Below, one piece after another: positions 1 through 5,681 of a stretch of DNA of 11,108 bases. This stretch comes from Bryobacterales bacterium (GTDB lineage: Bacteria; Acidobacteriota; Terriglobia; Bryobacterales; Bryobacteraceae). The position numbers were made by a program, and so were the translations under genes. The stretch's first letter is position 1, and every line of letters starts with the position of its first letter. The stretch is taken from assembly GCA_003487005.1 (NCBI GenBank), contig DNFG01000509.1, positions 1 to 11,108 on the forward strand. The letters are read 5' to 3'. The notes under the pieces are model-generated. The model made no database searches. It was given only the letters and a program-made list of their open reading frames with translations, and was not told where the DNA came from.

Positions 1-328
1 CTTTGGCGTCGTTGTCGGCGCGGATGGGGGTGGCGGCGGGTAGGAGGTCTTCGATGAAGTCGCGGAGGAGGGCGCCTTCGAGGAAGTCCCAGGCGCCGGG
101 AAGGCGTTCGACGCGGGTGGTTTCGGGGTCGATGATGCCCTTGGAGCCGAAGCCGGCGGTTTCGATTTGCTGGTGGGCGATGGCTGGTTCGACGAGGTTG
201 CGGAGGGCGGCGCGGAATTCGGGGAGGGCTCCGGGGGTGGTGCAGGAGTGGAGGTATTGGACGCGGCCTTCGTTATCGACGAGGCCGGCTTTGAGGCGGT
301 TGCCACCGATGTCGATGCCGAGGTGCAT
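1..328 (-). CDS. ROK-family sugar kinase, N-terminal part (3' end outside window)
   Basis: The first 109 codons of a ROK-family (glucokinase / N-acetylhexosamine kinase type) protein are visible; the gene continues beyond the left edge. The N-terminus reads MHLGIDIGGNRLKAGLVD, the ATP phosphate-binding motif of the ASKHA fold (DIGG at residues 5-8). The motif GFGSKGIID follows at about 59-67, in the place of the usual G-G-PG-VD. The ADNDA motif at about 104-108 matches the family ENDAN motif, whose Asp (here D107) is the catalytic base. ROK kinases phosphorylate hexoses or aminosugars with ATP in the cytoplasm; some members are repressors, but no helix-turn-helix precedes the kinase motif here, so a kinase is favoured. 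The ATG overlaps the TGA of the preceding hydrolase gene by one base (TGATG), indicating translational coupling as a late gene of the operon. The sugar specificity cannot be told, and the zinc-binding region lies outside the window. Confidence 0.88.
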   Translation of the reverse strand, partial: MHLGIDIGGNRLKAGLVDNEGRVQYLHSCTTPGALPEFRAALRNLVEPAIAHQQIETAGFGSKGIIDPETTRVERLPGAWDFLEGALLRDFIEDLLPAATPIRADNDAK

Positions 329-1164
329 CAGAGAGTGACTCCTTCGCCGTTGCGGAGAATGCGATGGGCCTGGCGGATGGCCTTGCAGGTGGGGATGAAT
401 TCGTCCTCGGGGTCGGCGGTGTTGAAGGCGAACATGTCGTAGTGGCAGGGGATGACGAGGCCGATACCGGCCTGGCGGGCGAGGACGGCGGCTTCGTTGC
501 CGCTGAGGTTGCCGGCGACGCGGCGTTCGGGTTTGGCGCCGTTGATGGGGAGCAGGGCAAGGTGGAGGTCGAAGGCGCTGAGGCGTTCGGCGAGGCCTTC
601 ATAGAGGACGGTGTCGCCGCTGTGATAGACGCGGTAGGGGCCGGCGGTGAGGACGTAGCCGAGGTAATGATGGCGGCCGAGTTCGTCGGTATCGAGGGCT
701 TCGTGGGCGGCGGGGAGGGCTTCGAGGGTGAAGGGGCCGAGTTCGAACTGCTGGCCGTCGATGAGGCCGGTGAGCGAGGCGGGGTCGCAGTGGAGGCGTT
801 CGGCGGCGAAGGCGCGGTTGGCTTCGGGGACGATGAGGGCGAGGTTGGGGTTGGCGGCGCGCAGGGGGAGGAGGGTATCGGCGTCGAGGTGGTCGGTGTG
901 GTTGTGGGAACTGGTGACGAGGGAGATGTTGGCGAGGAGGGCGGGGTCGATGACGCGTTCGGTGAGGCGAATGTGGGGCTTGTCGGTGGCGGCGTATTTG
1001 TGGGTTAATGAGTCGCTCAAATAGGAGTCAAAGAGGGCGAAATGGGAGTCGTAATGGAGGAGAAATCCGGACTGGCCGAGCCACCAGACGCGGAGGCCGG
1101 GGTCGCCGCGGTGGGCTTTAATATCGGCGAGAAAGGCCTGGTCTTTGAGGAAAGCGGGTTTCAT
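328..1164 (-). CDS. UlaG-like metallo-beta-lactamase-fold hydrolase
   Basis: This 278-residue cytoplasmic protein (no signal peptide) has the metallo-beta-lactamase fold. The opening strand VWWLGQSGFLL (about 26-36) and DSYLSD resemble the UlaG (L-ascorbate-6-phosphate lactonase) subgroup. The metal site is complete: HNHTDH gives H87, H89, D91 and H92, followed by H154 (AAHEA), D184 (HSGDT) and H241 (PCHYD). UlaG-type enzymes open sugar-acid lactones using divalent metal; here the activity is inferred from the fold and from the sugar dehydrogenase genes upstream. The ATG at 1164 was chosen because it overlaps the stop of the MetE-like gene as ATGA, and because the family normally starts just before the first strand. 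The open frame extends 29 codons further upstream, but that stretch is Arg/Pro-rich and lies inside the neighbouring gene. Its own stop overlaps the ROK start by one base. An unrelated phosphodiesterase or amidohydrolase role remains possible. Confidence 0.88.
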   Translation of the reverse strand: MKPAFLKDQAFLADIKAHRGDPGLRVWWLGQSGFLLHYDSHFALFDSYLSDSLTHKYAATDKPHIRLTERVIDPALLANISLVTSSHNHTDHLDADTLLPLRAANPNLALIVPEANRAFAAERLHCDPASLTGLIDGQQFELGPFTLEALPAAHEALDTDELGRHHYLGYVLTAGPYRVYHSGDTVLYEGLAERLSAFDLHLALLPINGAKPERRVAGNLSGNEAAVLARQAGIGLVIPCHYDMFAFNTADPEDEFIPTCKAIRQAHRILRNGEGVTL

Positions 1165-2177
1165 AATTCGCGGCGGACGGCGTGGACGCCTTTGACCATG
1201 TTCTCGAGTTTGCGGCGGGCGGCCCAGCGGGCGGTTTGGGAGAGGCCGCAATCGGGGGCGAAGCTGAGGCGGTTGGCGGGGGCGTGCGCGAGGCAGCGGC
1301 GGACGCGGGCGGCGACGTCATCGGGGGTTTCGATGTAGTAGCTCTTCACGTCGATGATGCCGATGGAGACGTCGTGGGCTTCGGCGATGGGGGCGATGAT
1401 TTCGAGTTCGGCGAATTCGCGGGAAGCCATTTCGAGGTGGAGTTCATCGCAATTCAAGTCGTGAAAGGCGGGAAATAGGGGGTGATATTGGCGGGGAGCG
1501 ACGGCGCGGGCTTTGTAGTTGCCAAAGCAAAGGTGGGTGGAAAGGCGGGCGCGGCCGGCGATGGACTCAACGGTGCGATTGAAGAGCTGGACGAAGGCGC
1601 GGGGGTCCTCGCGGTGGCCGTAGCAGGACATGGAGGGTTCGTCGACGCAGATTTCGGAGCAGCCGGCGTCGATGAGGGCTTCGAGTTCGGCCTGGACGAG
1701 AGGAAGGAGTTCTTCGGCGAGCGCCCAGCGGCCGGGGCCATCGAGGCGGCCGGAGAGGGTGTACGGGCCGGGGACGGAGGCCTTGAGAGTGGGGCCTGCG
1801 GGGGCGAGGCGCTGGAGGCGGCGGAATTCGTCCACGACGCCGAGGCCGCGGGGGGCGCGCAGGGGGCCGGTGACGCGGTGTTTGCCGCGCTGGTCGTGAG
1901 CGGGCGGACCGAAGCGGCGGCGGGGTTGGGTTTCGCGGTCGATGCCTTCGATGTAGCCGTAGAAGCTGAGGTTGAAGTCGAGGCGGGTCTGTTCGCCGTC
2001 GGTGATGACGTCGAGGCCGGCGCGGGCCTGGTCATGAAGGGCGGCGATGACGGCGTCGTCCTGGAGTTCGGCGAGGTCATCGGGTCCAAATTCGGCGAGG
2101 TGGGCGGAGGCGAATTCGAGCCAGGAAGGGAAGGGGTAAGAGCCGATGACGGTGGTGCGCAGGGGGATGGGTTGCAT
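1161..2177 (-). CDS. MetE-like zinc methyltransferase homologue (core, C-terminal-type barrel only)
   Basis: The 338 residues correspond to the catalytic TIM barrel of cobalamin-independent methionine synthase (MetE/UROD superfamily). The duplicated N-terminal domain of full-length MetE (about 750 residues) is absent. The order of motifs is right: TTVIGSYPFP (8-17), DVITDGEQ (56-63), ICVDEPSMS (176-184), STHLCFGN (213-220), DELHLEMAS (244-252), GIIDVKSYYIET (273-284) and FAPDCGLS (306-313). The four zinc ligands of MetE can be matched to H215, C217, E249 and C310, so a zinc-thiolate methyl transfer site is likely intact. MetE moves a methyl group to homocysteine; short forms of this kind use other methyl donors or are uncharacterised. 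Placement inside a sugar operon, with a 4-nt overlap to the next gene and 10 nt after the previous one, argues against ordinary methionine synthesis. The true substrate is unknown. Third codon positions are strongly C-rich. Confidence 0.82.
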   Translation of the reverse strand: MQPIPLRTTVIGSYPFPSWLEFASAHLAEFGPDDLAELQDDAVIAALHDQARAGLDVITDGEQTRLDFNLSFYGYIEGIDRETQPRRRFGPPAHDQRGKHRVTGPLRAPRGLGVVDEFRRLQRLAPAGPTLKASVPGPYTLSGRLDGPGRWALAEELLPLVQAELEALIDAGCSEICVDEPSMSCYGHREDPRAFVQLFNRTVESIAGRARLSTHLCFGNYKARAVAPRQYHPLFPAFHDLNCDELHLEMASREFAELEIIAPIAEAHDVSIGIIDVKSYYIETPDDVAARVRRCLAHAPANRLSFAPDCGLSQTARWAARRKLENMVKGVHAVRREL

Positions 2178-2187
2178 GGTGGGCGGG

Positions 2188-2937
2188 TTAACGGAGGCTC
2201 CAGCCGGCGTCGATGCCGAGGACCTGTCCGGTGATCATCGAGGATTCGGGGGAAAGCAGGAACAGGGCGGCGCGGGCGATGTCCTCGGGTTCCATCAGGC
2301 CCTGGGCGAGAGGCTGTTTCTGCTTAATTCTTTCGAGAATTTCGGGGTTTTGCTGGGCGCGGCGGCTCATCGGCGTGCGGACGAGGCCGGGCGCGATGGC
2401 GTTGACGCGGATGTTGTGCTCCGCGTAGGTGGAGGCCATCGAGGTAGTGAGAGCGGCGACGCCGCCCTTGGCGGCGGCGTAGGCGTGGGTGGCAAAATCA
2501 CCGGCTTCGGGCGAGGTGGCGAGGATACTGGCCATGTTGACGATGGACCCGGAGCGGCGGGGAATCATGCGGCGCAGGACGGTGCGCGAGACGAGGAAGG
2601 TGGTGCGCAGGTTGGCGGCGAGGGTCCATTCCCAACCGTGCTCGGAGAGGAGGTGGAGGGGGCCATCGCCGTGTTTGCGGCCGGAGGCGCCGGCGACGTT
2701 GAAGAGGCCGTCGATGTGGCCATACATTTTGAGGCAGTGGGCGACGGCGCGTTCGGCGTGTTCGGATTCGGTGAGGTCGCCGGCGTAGTGGCCGCAGCCG
2801 AGTTCGAGGTGGAGGAGGTCGCCGGGTTCGGGGTCGAGTCCACAGACGAAGACTTGCGCGCCGCGGGCGACGGCGAGGCGGGCGGTGGCTTCGGCGATGC
2901 CGGTGTTGCCGGTAATGAGGAAGACGAGGTCTTGCAC
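2188..2937 (-). CDS. short-chain dehydrogenase/reductase (SDR)
   Basis: A 249-residue classical-type SDR, an NAD(P)-dependent oxidoreductase of the cytoplasm. The cofactor motif is TGNTGIAE (9-16). The NNAG-type motif appears as NVAG (80-83), and the catalytic tetrad is N109, S137, Y153 and K157 (S in NMAS, YAAAK). The C-terminal GQVLGIDAGW (237-246) is the standard SDR ending. The glycine motif is one residue shorter than TGxxxGxG and its last Gly is Ala. The start is a GTG at 2937, only 5 nt after the stop of the Gfo/Idh gene; it gives the normal SDR length and starts directly at the first beta strand. The open frame continues upstream to 3444, but there it is an out-of-frame, Arg-rich reading of the Gfo/Idh gene. 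Likely role: a second oxidation or reduction step on the operon's sugar substrate. The exact substrate is unknown. Confidence 0.87.
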   Translation of the reverse strand: MQDLVFLITGNTGIAEATARLAVARGAQVFVCGLDPEPGDLLHLELGCGHYAGDLTESEHAERAVAHCLKMYGHIDGLFNVAGASGRKHGDGPLHLLSEHGWEWTLAANLRTTFLVSRTVLRRMIPRRSGSIVNMASILATSPEAGDFATHAYAAAKGGVAALTTSMASTYAEHNIRVNAIAPGLVRTPMSRRAQQNPEILERIKQKQPLAQGLMEPEDIARAALFLLSPESSMITGQVLGIDAGWSLR

Positions 2938-2942
2938 GGAAG

Positions 2943-3986
2943 TCAGTATTTTATCCGGACCCACTTCTTCGTGTGCATGGACTGGTAGCCGGCGTCGAGG
3001 ATGACGTTGACCTTGTAGCCGTCTTCGTAGGTTTCGCGCGGGGTTTCGCCGGCGCGGACACATTCGACGAAGTGGCGCATTTCGGCCTGATAGCCGTAGG
3101 CGAAGGCTTCCTCGGGGAGGGGGCGGGTCCAGCCGAAGTCGATGTCGGCTTTCTCGATGACGTAGCCGGCGGTTTTGGAGGTGAACGAGGTGATGGGGGT
3201 GCCGCGGGTGACATCGGTGAAGATGGAGCCTTCGGAGCCGTGGATCTCGTTGCGCAGGTCGAGGCCGCCTTTGCAGGTCCAGGAGAGTTCGCAGTGGGCG
3301 ATGCCGCCGGATTCGAATTTGAGGAGGAGGAGGGCGTTGTCCTCGCCGTTGGTCTTTTTGTGATGGACGAGGGTGTCGCCCCAGCACATGACTTCGACGA
3401 TTTCGTTGTCCTTGCCGTGGAAATAGCGGGCGGCCTCGATGCAATGGCAGGCGAGGTCGTTGAGGGCGCCGCCGCCGGTTTTGTCGATGTCCCAGAAGTG
3501 GGCGGAGTGGGGGCCGGAATGGGACTCGCGGGAGCGGACCCAGAGCACCTGGCCGATGCCGCCGGACTCAATGAATTCGCGAGCCTTGACGACCGCCGGG
3601 GCGAAGACCTCGGTTTCGGCGTAGCCATGCATTTTGCCGGCTTTTTGCGCGGCTTTCCACATGGTTTTGGCTTCGGATTTGTCGCGGGCGAGGGGCTTGG
3701 TGCAGACCTGGTTGCGCTTCAGTTGGGAGAGGAGAAGCGAGACGGGGAGGTGGGCTTCGTTGGGCAGGGCGATGATGAAGAGGTCGATGTCGTTCCGTTC
3801 AAGAGCGGCGGGGAGGCTGGTGGTGGACTCGGCGATATTCCAGCGTTCGGCAAAGGCGCGGGCGCGTTTCAAGGAGACGGAGAAGTTCAGGACGACTTCG
3901 TGGCCATGGACATTGGCGAGGCCTTGCATGTAGAACTCGGCGACGAAGCCGGAGCCGAGAAGGGCGATGCGAACGGGGTTGGGCAT
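2943..3986 (-). CDS. Gfo/Idh/MocA-family sugar dehydrogenase
   Basis: A 347-residue NAD(P)-dependent oxidoreductase of the Gfo/Idh/MocA family, the usual length. The N-terminal Rossmann domain starts with IALLGSGFVAEFY (8-19). The catalytic lysine is K97 in the motif CTKPLA, where most relatives have EKP. The second domain carries GGGALNDLACHCIEAARYF (171-189), the family GGG-L-D--H signature; D177 and H181 complete the Lys-Asp-His set used for hydride transfer at a sugar carbon. No twin-arginine or other signal peptide is present, unlike many acidobacterial relatives, so the protein should be cytoplasmic. It starts at an ATG 98 nt after the SIS gene, with no strong Shine-Dalgarno sequence, and is followed 5 nt later by the SDR gene. 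Substrate class is probably a sugar, inositol or sugar derivative; this is inference from the family. Confidence 0.9.
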   Translation of the reverse strand: MPNPVRIALLGSGFVAEFYMQGLANVHGHEVVLNFSVSLKRARAFAERWNIAESTTSLPAALERNDIDLFIIALPNEAHLPVSLLLSQLKRNQVCTKPLARDKSEAKTMWKAAQKAGKMHGYAETEVFAPAVVKAREFIESGGIGQVLWVRSRESHSGPHSAHFWDIDKTGGGALNDLACHCIEAARYFHGKDNEIVEVMCWGDTLVHHKKTNGEDNALLLLKFESGGIAHCELSWTCKGGLDLRNEIHGSEGSIFTDVTRGTPITSFTSKTAGYVIEKADIDFGWTRPLPEEAFAYGYQAEMRHFVECVRAGETPRETYEDGYKVNVILDAGYQSMHTKKWVRIKY

Positions 3987-4035
3987 GATGGGTACCTGGG
4001 TGATTCTGTGAGGGTATCAGAGATCACCACTTGGG

Positions 4036-4079
4036 CGCGGCAGGCCGCGGAAGGCAACGGCATCCGGGCGGACGCCCGG
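4036..4079 (-). repeat. two adjacent GC-rich hairpins in the SIS-Gfo/Idh gap
   Basis: The 98-nt intercistronic gap holds two perfect 6-bp inverted repeats. One is CCGGGC-GGAC-GCCCGG at 4064-4079, starting five bases after the SIS stop codon. The other is CGCGGC-AG-GCCGCG at 4036-4049, where the loop is so short that the closing pair would open. Neither is followed by a T-rich tract on the transcribed strand, so they are not convincing intrinsic terminators. They could stabilise the upstream message end or reduce read-through, but GC-rich DNA forms such repeats by chance fairly often. Confidence 0.4.
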
Positions 4080-4084
4080 CCGGA

Positions 4085-4855
4085 CTACTCGTAGAGGTGC
4101 CGGAGGCTCTTCCGGTAGCCTTCGTAGAAATCTTCGAGAGCGGCTTCGGCGCTGGTGTTGCCGACGAACTGGTGCGAGGGCAGCAGGATGGGCTTCTGGC
4201 CGCGGGCGACGAGGCGTTCGGCGACTTCACAGCGGAGCATGTTGATAATCATGGCGCCAGTGACGGTGGAGGTGGGGCCGGTGCGCCATTCGAGGCCTTC
4301 GATCTCGTGGACGCAATCGCCGGGGGGGCACTGGTTATCAATGAGAACATCGCTGACATCGATGAGTTTGCGGCCGGAGGAATGGGCGGCGGGGACGGTC
4401 TCGCAGTGCTTGCGGGCGCAGATGCCGATGACGGGCAGTCCTCGGCGGCGCGCGCCTTCTGCCATTTCGACGATGACGGGACGGATGCCGGAGGTCGAGA
4501 TGACGATCATCGCGTCGTGGGGTCCAAAGTGGAAGCCGCGGAGGATCTGTTCGGCGTAGCCTTCGTATTTTTCAAGATGGAGCGGGGCGCGCAGGCCGTT
4601 GGCGCCGACGATATTGGCGTGGTTGGAAAGCGCGAGTTCGACGAGCGCGACCCAACCGACGAAACAGCCCTGGCGCGGGGTCATCTCTTCGCACATCATG
4701 CGCGAGTGGCCGTTGCCGAACAGGAAGACGAGACCGCCGTTGGCGATGGAGTTCGCGCAGATCTCCGCGGCGCGGCTGATGTTGTCGAGTTCGTTGTCGC
4801 GCAGTTGCTGAAGCAGCGTGAGGGTCTTGTCGAAGTAAGTGAGGGCGCCGTTCAC
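4085..4855 (-). CDS. SIS-domain protein, sugar isomerase-like (UPF0309-type)
   Basis: A 256-residue protein with one SIS (sugar isomerase) fold. After an N-terminal helical part come FLFGNGHSRMMCEEM (about 44-58) and VISTSGIRPV (118-127), the two Ser/Thr-rich loops that bind the phosphate of phosphosugars in this fold. Overall layout and length fit the UPF0309-type SIS proteins, related to phosphoheptose isomerases. The predicted role is binding or isomerising a phosphosugar, consistent with a sugar kinase later in the same operon; it could instead be an etherase or a sensor. The GTG at 4855 is preferred because AAGGAG lies 8 nt upstream. A second in-frame GTG at 4885 would add ten Pro-rich residues and would place the start very close to the predicted transcription start. 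It is the first gene of the operon. hldD elsewhere in the window raises the idea of GmhA, but this is not a typical GmhA sequence. Confidence 0.83.
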   Translation of the reverse strand: MNGALTYFDKTLTLLQQLRDNELDNISRAAEICANSIANGGLVFLFGNGHSRMMCEEMTPRQGCFVGWVALVELALSNHANIVGANGLRAPLHLEKYEGYAEQILRGFHFGPHDAMIVISTSGIRPVIVEMAEGARRRGLPVIGICARKHCETVPAAHSSGRKLIDVSDVLIDNQCPPGDCVHEIEGLEWRTGPTSTVTGAMIINMLRCEVAERLVARGQKPILLPSHQFVGNTSAEAALEDFYEGYRKSLRHLYE

Positions 4856-4863
4856 GGGCGGTT

Positions 4864-4869
4864 CTCCTT
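4864..4869 (-). promoter_or_regulatory. Shine-Dalgarno AAGGAG for the SIS gene
   Basis: The reverse strand reads AAGGAG 8 nt before the GTG at 4855. It is one of the clearest ribosome-binding sites in the window and decides the start codon, because the site would lie inside the coding region if the GTG at 4885 were used. Confidence 0.7.
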
Positions 4870-4892
4870 GGGGGGGATGGGACACAGTGGGG

Positions 4893-4922
4893 ATGGTAGC
4901 GAAGCACGCGGAAGTGAAGCAA
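4893..4922 (-). promoter_or_regulatory. possible sigma-70-type promoter of the six-gene operon
   Basis: On the reverse strand TTGCTT (4917-4922) and TACCAT (4893-4898) are separated by 18 bases. They match 3 and 4 of the 6 consensus positions of the -35 and -10 boxes. The predicted transcript would begin about 30 nt before the preferred GTG, leaving room for the AAGGAG site. The match is weak, so this is a placement suggestion rather than an identification. Confidence 0.25.
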
Positions 4923-5031
4923 GAAGGGCCGGGGACCAGAACTCAGGTAACGGTACGCGCGGGAAGTTCTAAGGCAACATTGTCCGGCGACCGGGATACA
5001 GCGCGGGCATCACAGGGGCCGATGGAAGAGC

Positions 5032-5133
5032 ATGCAGACATATGTTGTGGGTCTGGGCTTGATCCTGGCGCTGTTCGTGTTTGTGAACTCACTGATCCAT
5101 CTGAAGGACGAAAGCAACGCCAGGAGAAAATAA
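5032..5133 (+). CDS. small single-pass membrane protein (33 residues), function unknown
   Basis: A short plus-strand reading frame from ATG to TAA that is below common annotation size limits. After MQTY the next 20 or so residues are almost all hydrophobic (VVGLGLILALFVFV, then NSLIHL), a length suited to one membrane span. The tail is strongly charged (KDESNARRK), and the positive end suggests a cytoplasmic C-terminus. It begins 177 nt from the divergent operon start and stops 9 nt before the convergent stop of the secreted-protein gene, so it fits neatly in the gap. A weak purine-rich GGAAG lies a few bases before the ATG. Against it: no strong ribosome site or promoter, no recognised family, and the frame is short. 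Possible roles are a regulator or stabiliser of a membrane complex, but nothing in the sequence shows which. Confidence 0.5.
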   Translation: MQTYVVGLGLILALFVFVNSLIHLKDESNARRK

Positions 5134-5142
5134 CCGTTCGTC

Positions 5143-5658
5143 TTACTCCGGGGGCAGGAGGGTGACGGTGGTTTTGGGTTTCAGGTCTTTGAGGCTCAAG
5201 ATGGTCTGTCCCTCGCGTTGAACTTCGATCGCCGAGATGGTGGAGTCGGTGTCAAGGACGAGAGTGGCGGGATCGTCCCCCTGCCGGAAGTCGGAAAAGC
5301 GGCGCCCGCGGAGGCGCAGGCGGACGCCGCGGCCATTGGCGAAGGTGAAGACCTCGACGCGGTTCGGGCCTGAGGTAATCGTGATCTGGGTGCGGCGTCC
5401 GGTGAGGTCGAGCGCGGTGTCATTGCCAGGACTTTCGATGCGCAGGGAGGCGACGGCGATCTGCGCATCGGGGAAGCGGCGTTCGGAACCGGAGTCGCTG
5501 AGCCACTGAGCCCAGGCGGCGCGGGGCGATTTCAGGATGAGCGAGCCGTCACCGATGATGATGGGCGGGTCGCCGCCCCGATTCTGAGCGTATGCGAAGC
5601 CGAAGCCGGCGATGGCGAGGGCCGCGAAGACCGCGAGGCGGAGCAAGCGGAGTGGCAT
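5143..5658 (-). CDS. secreted protein of unknown function
   Basis: A 171-residue protein I do not recognise. The N-terminus MPLRLLRLAVFAALAIAG then FGFAYAQ is a clear Sec signal peptide (two Arg, hydrophobic core, AYA-Q cleavage site at about residue 25), so the mature protein of about 146 residues should be periplasmic or secreted. The mature part is rich in alternating beta-type segments (ITITSGPNRVEVFTF, GVRLRLRGRRF, ATLVLD, TISAIEVQREG, TVTLLPPE) and contains no cysteine, suggesting a small beta-sandwich domain. The ATG at 5658 is chosen because the signal peptide begins there and AAGGAG (5670-5675) lies 11 nt upstream; a TTG at 5685 would add nine residues and overlap the kinase stop. 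It follows the kinase gene by 23 nt on the same strand, so the two are probably co-transcribed and may act in the same envelope process. Confidence 0.75.
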   Translation of the reverse strand: MPLRLLRLAVFAALAIAGFGFAYAQNRGGDPPIIIGDGSLILKSPRAAWAQWLSDSGSERRFPDAQIAVASLRIESPGNDTALDLTGRRTQITITSGPNRVEVFTFANGRGVRLRLRGRRFSDFRQGDDPATLVLDTDSTISAIEVQREGQTILSLKDLKPKTTVTLLPPE

Positions 5659-5669
5659 GGTTGATCGAT

Positions 5670-5675
5670 CTCCTT
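5670..5675 (-). promoter_or_regulatory. Shine-Dalgarno AAGGAG for the secreted-protein gene
   Basis: The reverse strand reads AAGGAG 11 nt before the ATG at 5658, a slightly long spacing. It lies between the kinase stop codon and this ATG and supports independent translation initiation after the kinase gene. Confidence 0.55.
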
Positions 5676-5681
5676 CCAAAC

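Noticed and set aside
1165..1251. Upstream extension of the UlaG-like frame by 29 codons
   Set aside because: The extension is Arg/Pro-rich, lies within the MetE-like gene, and the ATG at 1164 gives the typical overlap and family length.
2938..3444. Upstream extension of the SDR reading frame
   Set aside because: The extra residues are Arg/Pro/His-rich and are an out-of-frame reading of the Gfo/Idh gene; the SDR fold begins at the GTG at 2937.
364..4094. Series of long plus-strand open frames rich in Gly, Val, Glu and Ala
   Set aside because: They lie antisense to well-supported genes and result from the C-rich third codon positions of those genes; they contain no domain motifs.
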